The notes beneath the pieces are model-generated. The model searched no databases. It was not told the DNA's origin and saw nothing but the letters and a program-made list of their open reading frames with translations. Shown in pieces: positions 49,401 to 60,090 of a stretch of 64,000 nucleotides of DNA (position 1 is the first letter of the stretch; every line of letters starts with the position of its first letter). A program made the position numbers and the translations under genes. This DNA comes from Ailanthus altissimus (taxonomy: Eukaryota > Streptophyta > Magnoliopsida > Sapindales > Simaroubaceae), in assembly GCA_946807835.1 (NCBI GenBank), contig OX327694.1, positions 2,802,001 to 2,866,000 on the forward strand, in the 5' to 3' direction.

Positions 49401-51805
49401 ACATTCCACATAAAGATAGTACAAACTAAATCACAAGTTCATTTATTTACATCTCTACATACACCATCTAAGATCTCGTCATCAAGCAAGCTACAACCAC
49501 AAAAAAAGATGTAGAACAATGGAACTAAAATTGCAGAAAACTAATATATATTGCCATATAAGATACCAAAAGCAACTATTTCTAGCATTTCCGTCACCTG
49601 TTTCCGGTGTTTCTAAGATCTTTGCATATGCCAGTTGTTTCCGTCAGTTTCTTTTAGGCTTTTTTAGTTTTATTTAGCTTTTCCGCATGTTTCTGGTGCC
49701 ATTTTTGGAGCCCCGGCCCGAGCAAACAAAGCAGTTGAATCTCTGCCGGCCTTCAATGTTTTCTGCAGAGTCAGTCAGCCTTCGCGACCACCACCATCTC
49801 AACACGAGCGAGATAGCGGCAGAACGATTCTTGCTGGACCTCACCGATCTCTGCCGAGACCACGCCGGCATCACCGATCTATTGCCAGGCGCTGCTGCCT
49901 TTGCTCTTTTCTTGCCAATTCCATCACCCGCCGCCCCTACCAACACCGCCAGGCAAGCGACTACTATTCCCCCGAGCAAGCATTGCTCACTGACAGTCAC
50001 CGCTCAACCATTAACCGGTGGAAAGAAAATATTGGTGGCTTTCTAGTTTTCCGCGCCGATATTCAAGCAAAATAGCTCCGTCGCCATCTTGCGCCTGAAA
50101 TTTATTTGTTTGAGTCTGTTCTATGCTTAATTTGATGTTTGTGGTTTGTTGTGAACTAGAATAGGTATTTCGGTGAAATCGGTGGAGTATGTAATGAGCT
50201 TTGCAGTAATGTATTTGAGGTTTTCCTCCTGTGTGAGGACATTGTGTCCCTCCTGCATAAGAGTAGAATTTCATGTCCTTAATAGGAGTGGTGATCCCTA
50301 GATATAGAGATGGTCCCCCGATATGAGGTTTAATATAGGTCTCTTAGGATGAGACTTTAGGTTTGGGCGTAACTCAAAAGTACTATTTTGTGTAGCGTCT
50401 CAGTAATATTCTCATTCTATATTAGTGGTCCTAAATGTAATATTATTAATTTAATCAATAATATTTCATTTGATTATGATTAAAAAAAAATACCAAAAAC
50501 AGAAAGATTCAGTCCAGTGTACAAACATTACATATTTTATTGTTTGACACACCTTTGGTGAATCAATAACACATTGAAAAGACTAGCACATTTCTTATTT
50601 GGAAGCCTATTTGCATTTCTCTATGTCCACCAGCCAGGTTAATTTATGGGCAAAATATCCAGTAGTGATATTCAGGAATTAAAGGATCTACATTAAAGAT
50701 TGATGCTACCATCTGTCTAGCACCAAATTAATAATCTCCTATTTAGTTGCCCAACACCTTAGTTCCTCAACTCAATGATCATGTGTGCATTGGTGTGTGC
50801 ATGTGTCTGTGTCAAATTTAAACGTTAATGTTCTAACCAAGTAGCATCTAACCAACACAACCTGTTCCGATGCAATCTCTTCTTCTCGAGAGTTAACATA
50901 TGTAGAAGGTAAAAGTAATTTCTTCAAAGGAGGAAGCAACTAAACAAATAAATAAATAAAATGTAATATTCAAAGTCAAAAGTACCTCTAGTCCTGGAAT
51001 TTCAAGTGTGCAAAAATTACAAAAGATATATGGTCCTTGAGGAAGTTTCACTCGAGTATGGAGCCCATTTAACATTCACTGCCTCAATCTCTTTTCCTCT
51101 TTGTCAAATCCAACTATCCTCAAATCTACCTTTTCATTTTGGAGAACTTTCTCAAATTCATCTTCAAATACTCCCATCATTCGGATGGGCTTCCCCTGAA
51201 TTAGAATAAACAATCAACAAGTGACCTCACAAGACTTGGTAAGAGATTTTTCAGGATACTCAAAAGTGGAAGAACAATGATCACATGGTTTCATTCCTGT
51301 TTTATGAAAAAAAAAAAAGCACCTTGTAGCAATTGGCTACCATTTTTTCCCCTCGTTAATGACTTAATCCTTTAAAAACTTTCACATATGCAACATGTCA
51401 AGTAAGCAGTATATTTTAGCTTAAGTATGATTAACCTAAATCACAATAAGAACAATTCAAGCATACACAAATGACTTTCAAATAACAAAGATCCTTTTTT
51501 ACCTTACAACACATAAATAGAAAACCCATTTTTAGTTATCAGCATCGTTCTCTACGCAGATTGTCATGTTTCATCACCATCACCTACCTCAATAATAGAC
51601 ATTTCTTGCAAATTTAAGCTTGAGTGATCATCAGAGAAAGGAGATAACAGTTTTGAACTTTTGTTTTGAGGTACAATAAACTGCATTGTATCTTCTTTGA
51701 CATTGGTCAACTTCTGCAACTCATGTCCTAGCTCTTTCAGAGACGCATGAGAATCCATCTCCACAACATACCTGTTTCCCTCCATATAACTGAGACTTTG
51801 AGCAT
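46497..51805 (-). pseudogene. WSS1B-like: WLM (Wss1-like) metalloprotease with UBL and PUB domains, disabled
   Basis: The family cleaves DNA-protein crosslinks and works with CDC48/p97. Ten coding exons on -: 51805-51588, 51195-50986, 49320-49240, 49154-49068, 48976-48881, 48752-48699, 48594-47567, 47334-47286, 47181-47142 and 46648-46497. The intended length is about 671 aa. Order: ubiquitin-like domain (exons 1-2), WLM protease (exons 3-7), a region with eight EPDPDD-type motifs (exon 7), PUB domain (end of exon 7 to exon 10). Lesions: a 1-nt deletion in exon 1 near 51778 (length 218 instead of 219, and an intact UBL start ending in VIWR goes out of frame); an in-frame TGA at 51078-51076; a TAG at 48117-48115; the third zinc ligand of HELAH-MVYSE-H replaced by Leu (48731-48729); and the exon 8 acceptor reading AT instead of AG at 47336-47335. 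Not processed, since introns are kept. Confidence 0.88.
49575..50489 (+). mobile_element. Retroposon with poly(A) tail in intron 2 of the WLM pseudogene
   Basis: A 0.9-kb insertion flanked by a 12-bp direct repeat: ATACCAAAAGCA at 49563-49574 and ATACCAAAAACA at 50490-50501. It ends in a short poly(A) on +. These are hallmarks of target-primed reverse transcription (LINE or SINE machinery). The front half (49690-50090) is unusually GC-rich and holds a 119-codon open frame on +. The back half is AT-rich. I recognise no ORF1 or RT domain, so it may be a 5'-truncated LINE or a LINE-mobilised transcript. Confidence 0.7.
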
Positions 51806-52493
51806 ACTTCTCGAGTGCTGCATTTTGCCATGCACAAAAGGGACAAAAATATAAGAACAACTCTTGCATTTAAGTGCATATGTTGTGCTAGATAATAACA
51901 AATCCAATTAAAGCGAGAACTAAGTATAACAATTTATTATAAGGAACCAGATTCTAAAGAATCTAAACATCAAGAGAGAAAATTTCTCTTTTTTGACATT
52001 GAGAAGTAATTATAACAACTAAGCAATCAATTGAGTGAAATGTTTCTCTTTTCTTTTATATTAGTATTCAAAATCTTCAATAAGAAATCAAAACATATAA
52101 CAATTGAGAGACACCCCACGTAGAGCAGTTAAGAACATCATATCATCAACTACAAAATGATAGCAATAAAATGGAAACCGAAATTCAGGTGACATATCAA
52201 AGAAAGTAAATTAACTAAAACTTGCAAAATTGAACATAAAAAAGTATCCCACATTTTTCAATACCCACATCTCATTGAACTCCAAAACATCAAATTAAAG
52301 AAGCAAAACAAACAAATTCAATCAATTACAACAAAGGAATTTTAAAGCCAAGAAAAAAAAAAGTACTTAGGTTCTTCTATAAGCTTGGTCTAAATTGCGC
52401 TAAAGAAAAAAAAAAAAGAAATTTATATGAAAAAAATATATATTAAGAAGCAATTATCTGATAATTGAAAAGGAGCAAATTTGCAAAATTTAC

Positions 52494-52620
52494 CTCCGCG
52501 TATTGACGGAATTTTTTTTTTTTTCCCAGTAGACGCGCAGGATAAGAGGCGGCGAATTTTGGGCATTGCCTATGATGGTAGGCGCTAAAATGCGCGATCA
52601 GTTGGTTTATGCAATATGCT
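52494..52620 (-). other. Probable 5' non-coding exon and promoter of the WLM pseudogene
   Basis: A GC-richer island ends at a good donor (GGAG/GTAAAT, GT at 52493-52492 on -). The matching acceptor is TGCAG at 51822-51818, 12 nt before the ATG at 51805. The left edge of the exon is not defined by sequence. Confidence 0.45.
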
Positions 52621-52934
52621 ACGCATATGCTGGCGTTTGTATGGTTGGTTACTAAGAGAGCTCTAGAAATGGAACTAAGACAAGGGGGTCTATTTATAAA
52701 TCATTAAATTAACAAACATTACAGTAATATATCTATAAATTTAATGATCATTAAAATTTAATTAATAATTTAAAATTAACCAAGAAAAAATAATATAACA
52801 ATATCAGTGATAAAGCGCTTGCAAGTACATTTTATAGAGGTCTTGAATTGGAATTTGAATATATTTGCAGGGCGTTTATTTATTCACTTAGTGGAAGTTT
52901 TGAATTTAAATCATTCTTTTTATGTTAAAAATAC

Positions 52935-53110
52935 ATATTTAAAATAATATTACATATTTTAAGTTATATTTTAAATTATATGCAAAATAATAATCTGTTA
53001 AATAATTATTAAATAATAAAATAATATAATAGATAATTTTATATTTTATATTATTTCATCTAATTAATTGACACATTGTTATTTATAATATAATTTATAA
53101 TGTGTAGTAT
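52935..53110. repeat. Foldback MITE-like repeat, copy 2
   Basis: The best outlined copy: AATATTACATATTTTAA at the left edge and ATAATGTGTAGTATTACT at the right edge as a rough inverted pair. The family core GTTAAATAATTATTAAATAA lies between them. Confidence 0.65.
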
Positions 53111-53424
53111 TACTCATATATCTATAAACCAAGCGCTTTTAAAAAAATTAAACGAATTTTAGTTTAAAAAATCAATACTAATTAAATAGTGAAAAATAAT
53201 TCTACAATTTTATGTGTTTAATTTTTTTTTTTTGAAAAGGGATCTTTACATATTTAATTAACTTTGTGTTAAAAAGTGGAATAGAACTAAATTTTTATTT
53301 TGATTATTAAGTTGTTAATACAAGTATTATCATCGTTTTATGAGGTAATTAATAAACTTTTTAACTAATGGAATATTGATTCAAATGTGGGATATTGATA
53401 ATGGTATTTTAGAGTGAGTAATCT

Positions 53425-53584
53425 TATACTTCTTAAATTGTATTTTAAATTGATGCGTTAAATAATTACTAAGAAGTAAAATGATGCAACTTTTAAAATT
53501 ATCATTATATATATTTTATTATTTAATAATTATTTGACACATCATTTGAAATAAATAAAATATAAAATATGAATAATATTACAT
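53425..53584. repeat. Foldback MITE-like repeat, copy 3
   Basis: Same core (GTTAAATAATTACTAAGAAG variant) and its reverse complement TTAATAATTATTTGACACAT, ending AATATTACAT. Confidence 0.6.
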
Positions 53585-53745
53585 TTCTCAAATAGTATCT
53601 CAAATTTTTCATCACAAATTAATGTGTAATATAATTATTAAATAATAAAATAATATAATTTTTAAAACTACTTATTATATTATTTTATTACATAATAATT
53701 ATTTAACACACCTTTTGAAATGAAAACAAAATATGTAATACCATC
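53585..53745. repeat. Foldback MITE-like repeat, copy 4
   Basis: Directly adjacent to copy 3. It contains the core AATTATTAAATAATAAAATA and its reverse complement, ending ATATGTAATACC. Confidence 0.6.
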
Positions 53746-53849
53746 GAAAAGCATAGGATTAATAAACTAAACTTTTTATTTTTATTTTTTTCATTGCTTA
53801 TCTTTTGAATTTTTAAAATGGGTATTGTGAGGCACGCCTTAAAATGCTA

Positions 53850-54010
53850 TATTCTTCTAATTATATCTTAGATTTTTTATTTTAAATTAATGCATCAAAT
53901 AATTATTAAATAATAAATTTATATAATTTTAAAATTACCTATTACACTATTTCATCATTCAATAATTATTTAATACATCATTTAACATAAAAACAATGCA
54001 ATATTTCAAT
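53850..54010. repeat. Foldback MITE-like repeat, copy 5
   Basis: Core CAAATAATTATTAAATAATA and the partner TTCAATAATTATTTAATACA. Edges are degenerate. Confidence 0.55.
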
Positions 54011-54339
54011 GCTAAGCATTATTCTTAGATAATATATAGAGAAATTGAGGTTGCCTAATTGTTAAGCATGCAGTATAATTCTTACAAGCTGGCTTTCTGA
54101 GTTGTTTATTAACTAGACTTTAACAATTAACAAACTAGACTTTTTTTTTTCCTTTGCTCATTGCTTATATTTTGAATTTCTAAAATGGGTATTGTGAGGT
54201 TAATTTATTAAATTTGTTTCTCTAATTATTTTCCTATTGGAAAAAGAAATCATTAAATGATATGGCCCTTTACATTCAATAGCAACTTTTCTTCTAAATG
54301 ACTATCCTAATTTTAAAAAGACATAATTTTTTATAAAAT

Positions 54340-54505
54340 AAAATTCTACATTTTAACTTTGTATTTTAAATTATATTTTTAGTAATAATGTGTTAAGCAG
54401 TCATTAAGTATAATGAGTAATTTTAAAATTTATATTATTTTTATTACTCAATGATTATTTAATACATCGTTACTTAAAATACAATTTATAATATATAACA
54501 TTTCC
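54340..54505. repeat. Foldback MITE-like repeat, copy 6
   Basis: Diverged copy with GTGTTAAGCAGTCATTAAGT and the partner CTCAATGATTATTTAATACA. Confidence 0.5.
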
Positions 54506-55901
54506 TTTCTTTTAATAGAATTGCTAAAATAAATTGCACATATATATCTTTTTAAAAATATTTTAATAATTAATCAAAAATTTGATAGATTAGCAATTCT
54601 AATTAATTAACGTTCAGTTTCCAAAATAAGGCCCATTGTTTAGAAAAGTGATTTCATTAAATTAAATATTTTTATTTTTTATAATACATTTTAATAACCA
54701 ATTCAAATCCTAATTTTAATCAAACAACTGTCTTAAATATTATTTATTTATAAAAAGTACTGTTAAGTTTACAAAGTTAAATTACATTTTTTGTATTTCA
54801 AGTGATATATCATTAATTAATGATTATCACTTATTTAATAGTTATTAACTTTTTAAATTTATTAATATGATAATTATATAACATTAATTATAATTAACAC
54901 ATAAATGACACATCAGTTGTTATACAATATATGTATCCAACTATATAAGCATATCGTTATTCATTTTACTTTTAATTTTCTTTTTCCTTGTAAAAGGAAT
55001 AAAGTAATTAGAGGCATACAATATATATGTCTTAGAAATTCTTCTAACAATCTCAATATTTTGTTATCATTTTTAATTGAACGATCCATTAATTCAGTTG
55101 GCAGAGGATTATAAATGGATCACTTAAGACCTATTTTACTAAGTGATTTATCACTACTTTAGCGGCTACAGTTACTCAAAATTTCCAATTATTTTATTTT
55201 TAGATGCTAGTAATGTACAGCTGTCAAATAGAATCATTTTCTTCTTGGAATCTTTTACTTTACTTCCTAAAATTAACTATTAATTTTCAATTGAACATTA
55301 AATAAACTAATTATTTTCCTTCTAAAACTCCTACAAATAAAATTTCTCTAATGATATATTAGCAAAATTATAATACAAAGATTTAATCAGTAATTTTGCC
55401 TAGAAAATAAATTTTAAATAAATAATTTATTATGATAATTCAATATTTTGTATTTAAATTTCTATTAGCATGCATAAATATTCTTATTATTATCTTCAAA
55501 ATGAGATATTCTGTAAGAGATGTTAATAAATAAAGAAATAAAATAAAGAGATGTTGAGAATGAGAATCCCAATTCTTATTATTATCTAGTGTAGCATCTG
55601 TCCCTCACATCTTAAAAACATGTTACTTTCATTGACTGTTTTCAAAATGATTTGTATAGAATTACCAGGCCAGTTCATTTGTCAAAAAATTGCTTCTCAG
55701 AAATTTTAAGAAGAAAATAAATTTTCAGAGTACAACCCATTGTACATTTAATTTGAGTATTAACAGAAGTGGAACCATAGAATTTCAGAATTACAAGGTA
55801 TCAAATGATCAAGAACAAAAATCAGAAGAGCCCAGTATGAAACATAAACTTGTTTTAGTTTTGCAACAAATACTATATATTGTTGCACAGAAACAACCAG
55901 C

Positions 55902-56150
55902 TTAATGTCCCATTACAACAAAATGGGATTCTGGCAACTGGTATTCGGAATCACTACTCTCTGGTAAATTGGCCGCTGAGGGCTCCGGGATTCTAGCATT
56001 GTTCACAATTTTGAAAGAGTCATCAAAGTAGTCTTCATTGTTACCATATGTATCTTCAGCAGTATTGTCTGCATGGGTCACTTTGATCAACAATGAGCAG
56101 ACAGTAATGGTGACAAGGAAGAGGAAGACCATTCCTCTGGATGTAGCCAT
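55902..56150 (-). CDS. Small predicted secreted peptide precursor (82 aa)
   Basis: Single-exon frame with a clear N-terminal signal peptide: MATSRGMVF, then a hydrophobic stretch LFLVTITVCSLLI, then a likely cleavage near THA/DN (about residue 27). The mature part is acidic and has no Cys. It contains EDYFDDSF, an acidic-Tyr context of the kind used for tyrosine sulfation, and Pro/Ser-rich stretches near RIPEPSAANLPESS. No known plant peptide-hormone motif (PSK, PSY, RGF, CLE, CEP, CIF) is recognised, so the function is unknown. It lies between two pseudogenes but has no lesion. Composition is less AT-rich than its flanks. It could be a real hormone-like peptide, or the surviving exon of a longer gene. 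Confidence 0.6.
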   Translation of the reverse strand: MATSRGMVFLFLVTITVCSLLIKVTHADNTAEDTYGNNEDYFDDSFKIVNNARIPEPSAANLPESSDSEYQLPESHFVVMGH

Positions 56151-56693
56151 TGTTGTAAAATGTTCTAAAATGGTATCACAACCAAGCTTTTCGTGTCTAT
56201 GTATGGAAATGGAATTATGAAGTTTGATGGTGGGATTTGAGCAGTTGAATTTAACGAGTGTTTTTCATTTACTATTTTAAGAAGTCAATGTTTGTGGTCT
56301 TCAGGGGTTTGTGTTTGTCTTTGAACTGGTCTTCGGGCAGGAAAGAACTAAGTCAAAAGGTTTTTGTTGATGCAAACTCGCCCATAAAACAAAAACAACA
56401 ACAAAGTTTTATAGCCCCAAAAATTCACTAGTTAAGTACATCCAAGAAATAGCTATGATTCAAAAGAGAACAATCAGGAAATAAAATGGTTGCCTACTTT
56501 TGCATTCATTTGGTATCCCACATACAGACACAGCATATGGGGGTCCTATCCAGAGCAAAATCATGCAGATATAGACGCAAACTAACTGAATGCGTGTTAA
56601 ACTGAAATTCTACATCAATTCGTAGCCAAAGAATCAAAATGTCCAACTAAGTTTACGAGTTTGTTGCCACCAGGATGTCAGATACAATAGTCT

Positions 56694-59600
56694 TCACGGC
56701 TTCACATGGCCTAGTATGGTGGATGCTGCTATCATACTTGGGGTGTAACAGGGAAATCTCCATCTGATAATATCCTGCTGCTCCAAGTTGTTTACTGTTC
56801 TTTCTGAAGGATGGAGAAGTCTGGTAACCTTATCAGCAGCAACAATTTGTTCTTCCTGAAGACCCTCGTTGCATATCAATTTCCTGCAATGGGTCATCAT
56901 TTCAGTGGTCATACAAAGATAAAAACTTTTTGACTGCACTTCATTGACATTGTACAAGCACAAAAGTTGAAGAACCCACAGATAATATGTTGAAGTATGT
57001 TGAAGTATCGGTTTCCTTTCCAGTAATTCACTCATCAGAAAAGCTTAACAATTCGAGTGCCAATAGTTCAATCTCAAATACTGGAGAGGGAAATAGACAA
57101 ACACATGGCTGTATTGCAAAAAGATCTTACATCAGCAAAGAGGCCAGCTTATCAGGTGTGCAAGCTTGAAGTGGAGCTTCTGGAATTATAGGTGAATCCA
57201 AGAGAATATTGGGGAGAGAGATGTATGGTATCTTCGCTTTACAATGAATGAACCATTCAGTTAGGAAACGCGCTTGATAGACTACAACACAAGGTAATCG
57301 TGCAAGCTGCATCTCCACTGCAACTGTTCCTGAAGTACATAAGCAACCCTGCTTGCCTGCAAAGCATCTAATCAACATCTAAAAATATTATACCGTTCAA
57401 GTCTGTGCAATCCAAATTAATGGTGCTGAAGCTCTGTTTCATTGACAAATAACTTCACCACTAACTGAATCAAGACACGGGACAGTGAGACATACACTAA
57501 ATGCATCATATTTCAAATGTGAGGATCCTCCAGGCACCAATATTGAAGGAACAGGCCACTATGAACAAGTCTAGTGATGAAATTCTCCACATGCTGATTA
57601 GATGCCACATGGATGACTGTTATCAACTCAGGAAAGGAAACTTTTAGTTGTTCCATAGTGTTTGAAAAGATGGGAAGCATGAGTGAACTCTTGTAATCTG
57701 CTTCCGGGAAGCAAGCTAACAACCATGGCTCCTTCCAAAGATAAAATTTATGCAGTATCAGGACAAGGTGGGATTTCAATATATAAAAGAAATTAGTAGA
57801 TATACATATAAAGCACTCTCTCATACATGCATACATCTCTTGGCTGTATGAGTGATTGTGCACAAACAACAAAATTAAATTCAGAATATGATAACTCCAG
57901 TAATTCGTGAGGTCTTTGATCCTAAAAAACTTTAGTGAAATTTAGGACCCACCCATTTTGAATGATTAAAAACAAACAATAATTAGGGTATAAAACATGC
58001 CTTACAATAAACAGCAACAATATTTAACATCACAAAACCACAAGTATCACCAGTTGGGAGAGAAAATGAGGGTTTGCATCAAGAAGGTTTGAGACAGGAT
58101 CTGGAATGATATATATTGGATAGACTATTACTTCATTAGTGGAACGTCAATTCTAATGAATACATATGGTAACCAAAAGGGTCATTCTTTAATTGAACAT
58201 AGACAACCACTCAAGAATAACAATTAGGACATTAAAATATTCATTAAATATCAAAGTTATTGGCCCTATAGAAATTTCTCAGATTTAAATTACCTGACGG
58301 CACTGCATATTTACTTTTGAAATCTTCACAGCTTCCTTCTATCTTCAGTTCACATGGTGCAGTTTCCTTTCCCTGAACATATTATCCTTCCCCTTCATTA
58401 GTACAAAAGTGACCACATGGAATGTCAATTTAGAAAGCATGAATACTGAAATCAATTTAAAAGTTTGCCAACATTTTTACCAGCAAATATAAACACTCAC
58501 ACACTAACAAAAGTAGATCATAAATTCAAACCAAATTCAACTCCAAACAATCTTCCACAATGGGGTGGTCCACAAATGTTTCAGCCAGTCCATTGAATCT
58601 ACAAATGGCTGCCTCATTTGGAAGTATGCACAACACGTGATCCACAAATGTAGCTAGGTTTCTGAGTCTTGCTTCATCCCCTTTCCACACCCAAAATGAT
58701 GGTGCTACATAATGAAAGTGTACTGTCCCAGGCAATTTTTGGTGACTGTGTCTAGCTGCAAAAAGCATTCCCCAATTGTCCTACAACATACTTATGACAT
58801 AAGCAAATATGCAAGAGTTGATCCAAACTCCAAGAAGGTATCAGTTCATGTTACCTTGTAGATGCTTTAGCAAACGGAAAGAGAACCCTTTGGAGTCCAC
58901 TGTCACAACAACATGAGGCCTAAACAAAAGAGCAGCCTCTACAGTTTCTTTCAACTTCACCTGACATTTCAAAGTTCTAGCAATAATGATAGAAACCAAA
59001 TTGACAGGTTGCAATGGTGCTTCCTCTCATGCACAGAGTCATTACAAGGAAGCCTCACAATAATATCAATTTGTTGAAGTAAATAAGAGTTTGTATCTTG
59101 TTACTTACCCTAATCTTATAAATATGGGGCATATTTCCCAGATTCCCAGTACTGCTATATCCTCCATAGAGAAGAGGGACTTCAACCCTTGCTTTGACAT
59201 CATCGACCTTACAGAGACAGAGACATAATACATTAGATAGAAAACTTTTTTTTTTTTTAAAAAAAGAAGCAGATTGCAGTAAGATCAAACTAACAGGTGA
59301 TAAAATCCCACATCATAGAATCAAGCCAAATTAAGAGGAAACCTTTACAGTAAAACTGTTAATGGACTGCCAAGCTGACACATACAGACCGTCAACAATC
59401 TGGCAGCTCCATCAAGCAAACAAGTGATATAAAAAAACTAGCCAGACACAGCTAAACTACACTCAATATAACGTTTTAGAGGAAAAAGCACTTGATAAGT
59501 GATTTTGAAAAAGAACCTTTAACTAGATAGTAGCACTCCCAAATGCAAGTTAAAAGAACCTCGAGAAGAATTTAAGGCTTACCCTCCAACCCCTGAAAAT

Positions 59601-59830
59601 CAAACAGGGGCAGGAGCGAGCTTCTTCAAAGCTGACATGAGACGTTAACCTATGGAGTCCCCAGAGACCTCTCCCGCAATTATGAACACTCTCAGCTCCC
59701 CATCTTTTATTGCCCTGTCAACTACACTTTTTCTACTTGAAGCCGCTAGGTTTCTTCTCTGTAATGTAAGGAAACCATGCTTGTTCTGCTGCTCATATCC
59801 CATATTTTTTTTAAGAAACGTTTTCATCAT
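56694..59830 (-). pseudogene. LPXB: Lipid A disaccharide synthase (LPXB), disabled
   Basis: In plants this mitochondrial enzyme belongs to the lipid A-like pathway and joins UDP-diacylglucosamine to lipid X. Eight exons on -: 59830-59583, 59207-59109, 58960-58855, 58755-58532, 58372-58294, 57731-57496, 57356-57131 and 56883-56694. The intended CDS is 1413 nt (470 aa). Lesions: TAA at 59647-59645 and TGA at 59602-59600 in exon 1; 1 nt missing in exon 2 near 59130; 2 nt missing in exon 6 near 57682 and 1 nt near 57566; 1 nt missing in exon 7 near 57342. Observed exon lengths fall short of the in-frame lengths by exactly these amounts. The signature FVGHP reads FVDHP in exon 4. All splice sites remain GT..AG. 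Readable landmarks include GEVSGDS, HFHYVAPSFW, LLPGSRLQE and CTSGTVAVE. Unprocessed pseudogene; an intact copy may exist elsewhere. Confidence 0.92.
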
Positions 59831-60090
59831 CGATTGACAAACGTGTCTTCTACGAATTCAACTGAACCCTTAATTCAAAGAACTAAATTGACTGAGAATC
59901 AGAAAATAACCCAGCGCAAAGCAACTTCACCTCAAACACGGGCCTTACTCCACGTTTGTCCATTTGGAAACGAGAGTTTGAGCTGGGCTGATGATGAATT
60001 ACATATCCGAACGGGTCAAATCCACAGTTGGACTTCAATAAGAAAATTAAGAGAGAGAGAAAGAGAAAATTAGAGTAAGATTTAGATGAA
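59831..60090. other. Former 5' region of LPXB
   Basis: Near-normal base composition, ending with a GA-rich tract (60043-60068). It should be the old promoter and 5' UTR on -. No TATA box can be assigned. Confidence 0.45.

Larger units (their letters stand above)
52700..55600. other. AT-rich intergenic region with clustered MITE-like repeats
   Basis: About 2.9 kb without coding potential. At least five copies of one foldback repeat lie between 52.9 and 54.5 kb (listed separately). The remainder (54.5-55.6 kb) is AT-rich, with nothing I can name. Confidence 0.6.

Noticed and set aside
49687..50046. 119-codon frame on + as an independent gene
   Set aside because: It lies wholly inside the retroposon at 49575-50489 and shows no known domain. 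It is described there instead.
54905..55114. 69-codon open frame on + in the AT-rich region
   Set aside because: The product is Ile/Asn/Phe-rich, as expected from AT-rich non-coding DNA. No start context or homology.
46497..59830. Assembly or sequencing error as the source of all lesions in the two pseudogenes
   Set aside because: Lesions include substitutions as well as deletions outside homopolymers, and they are absent from the neighbouring mtKAS and IBR5 genes. The idea is kept as an alternative for single sites only.
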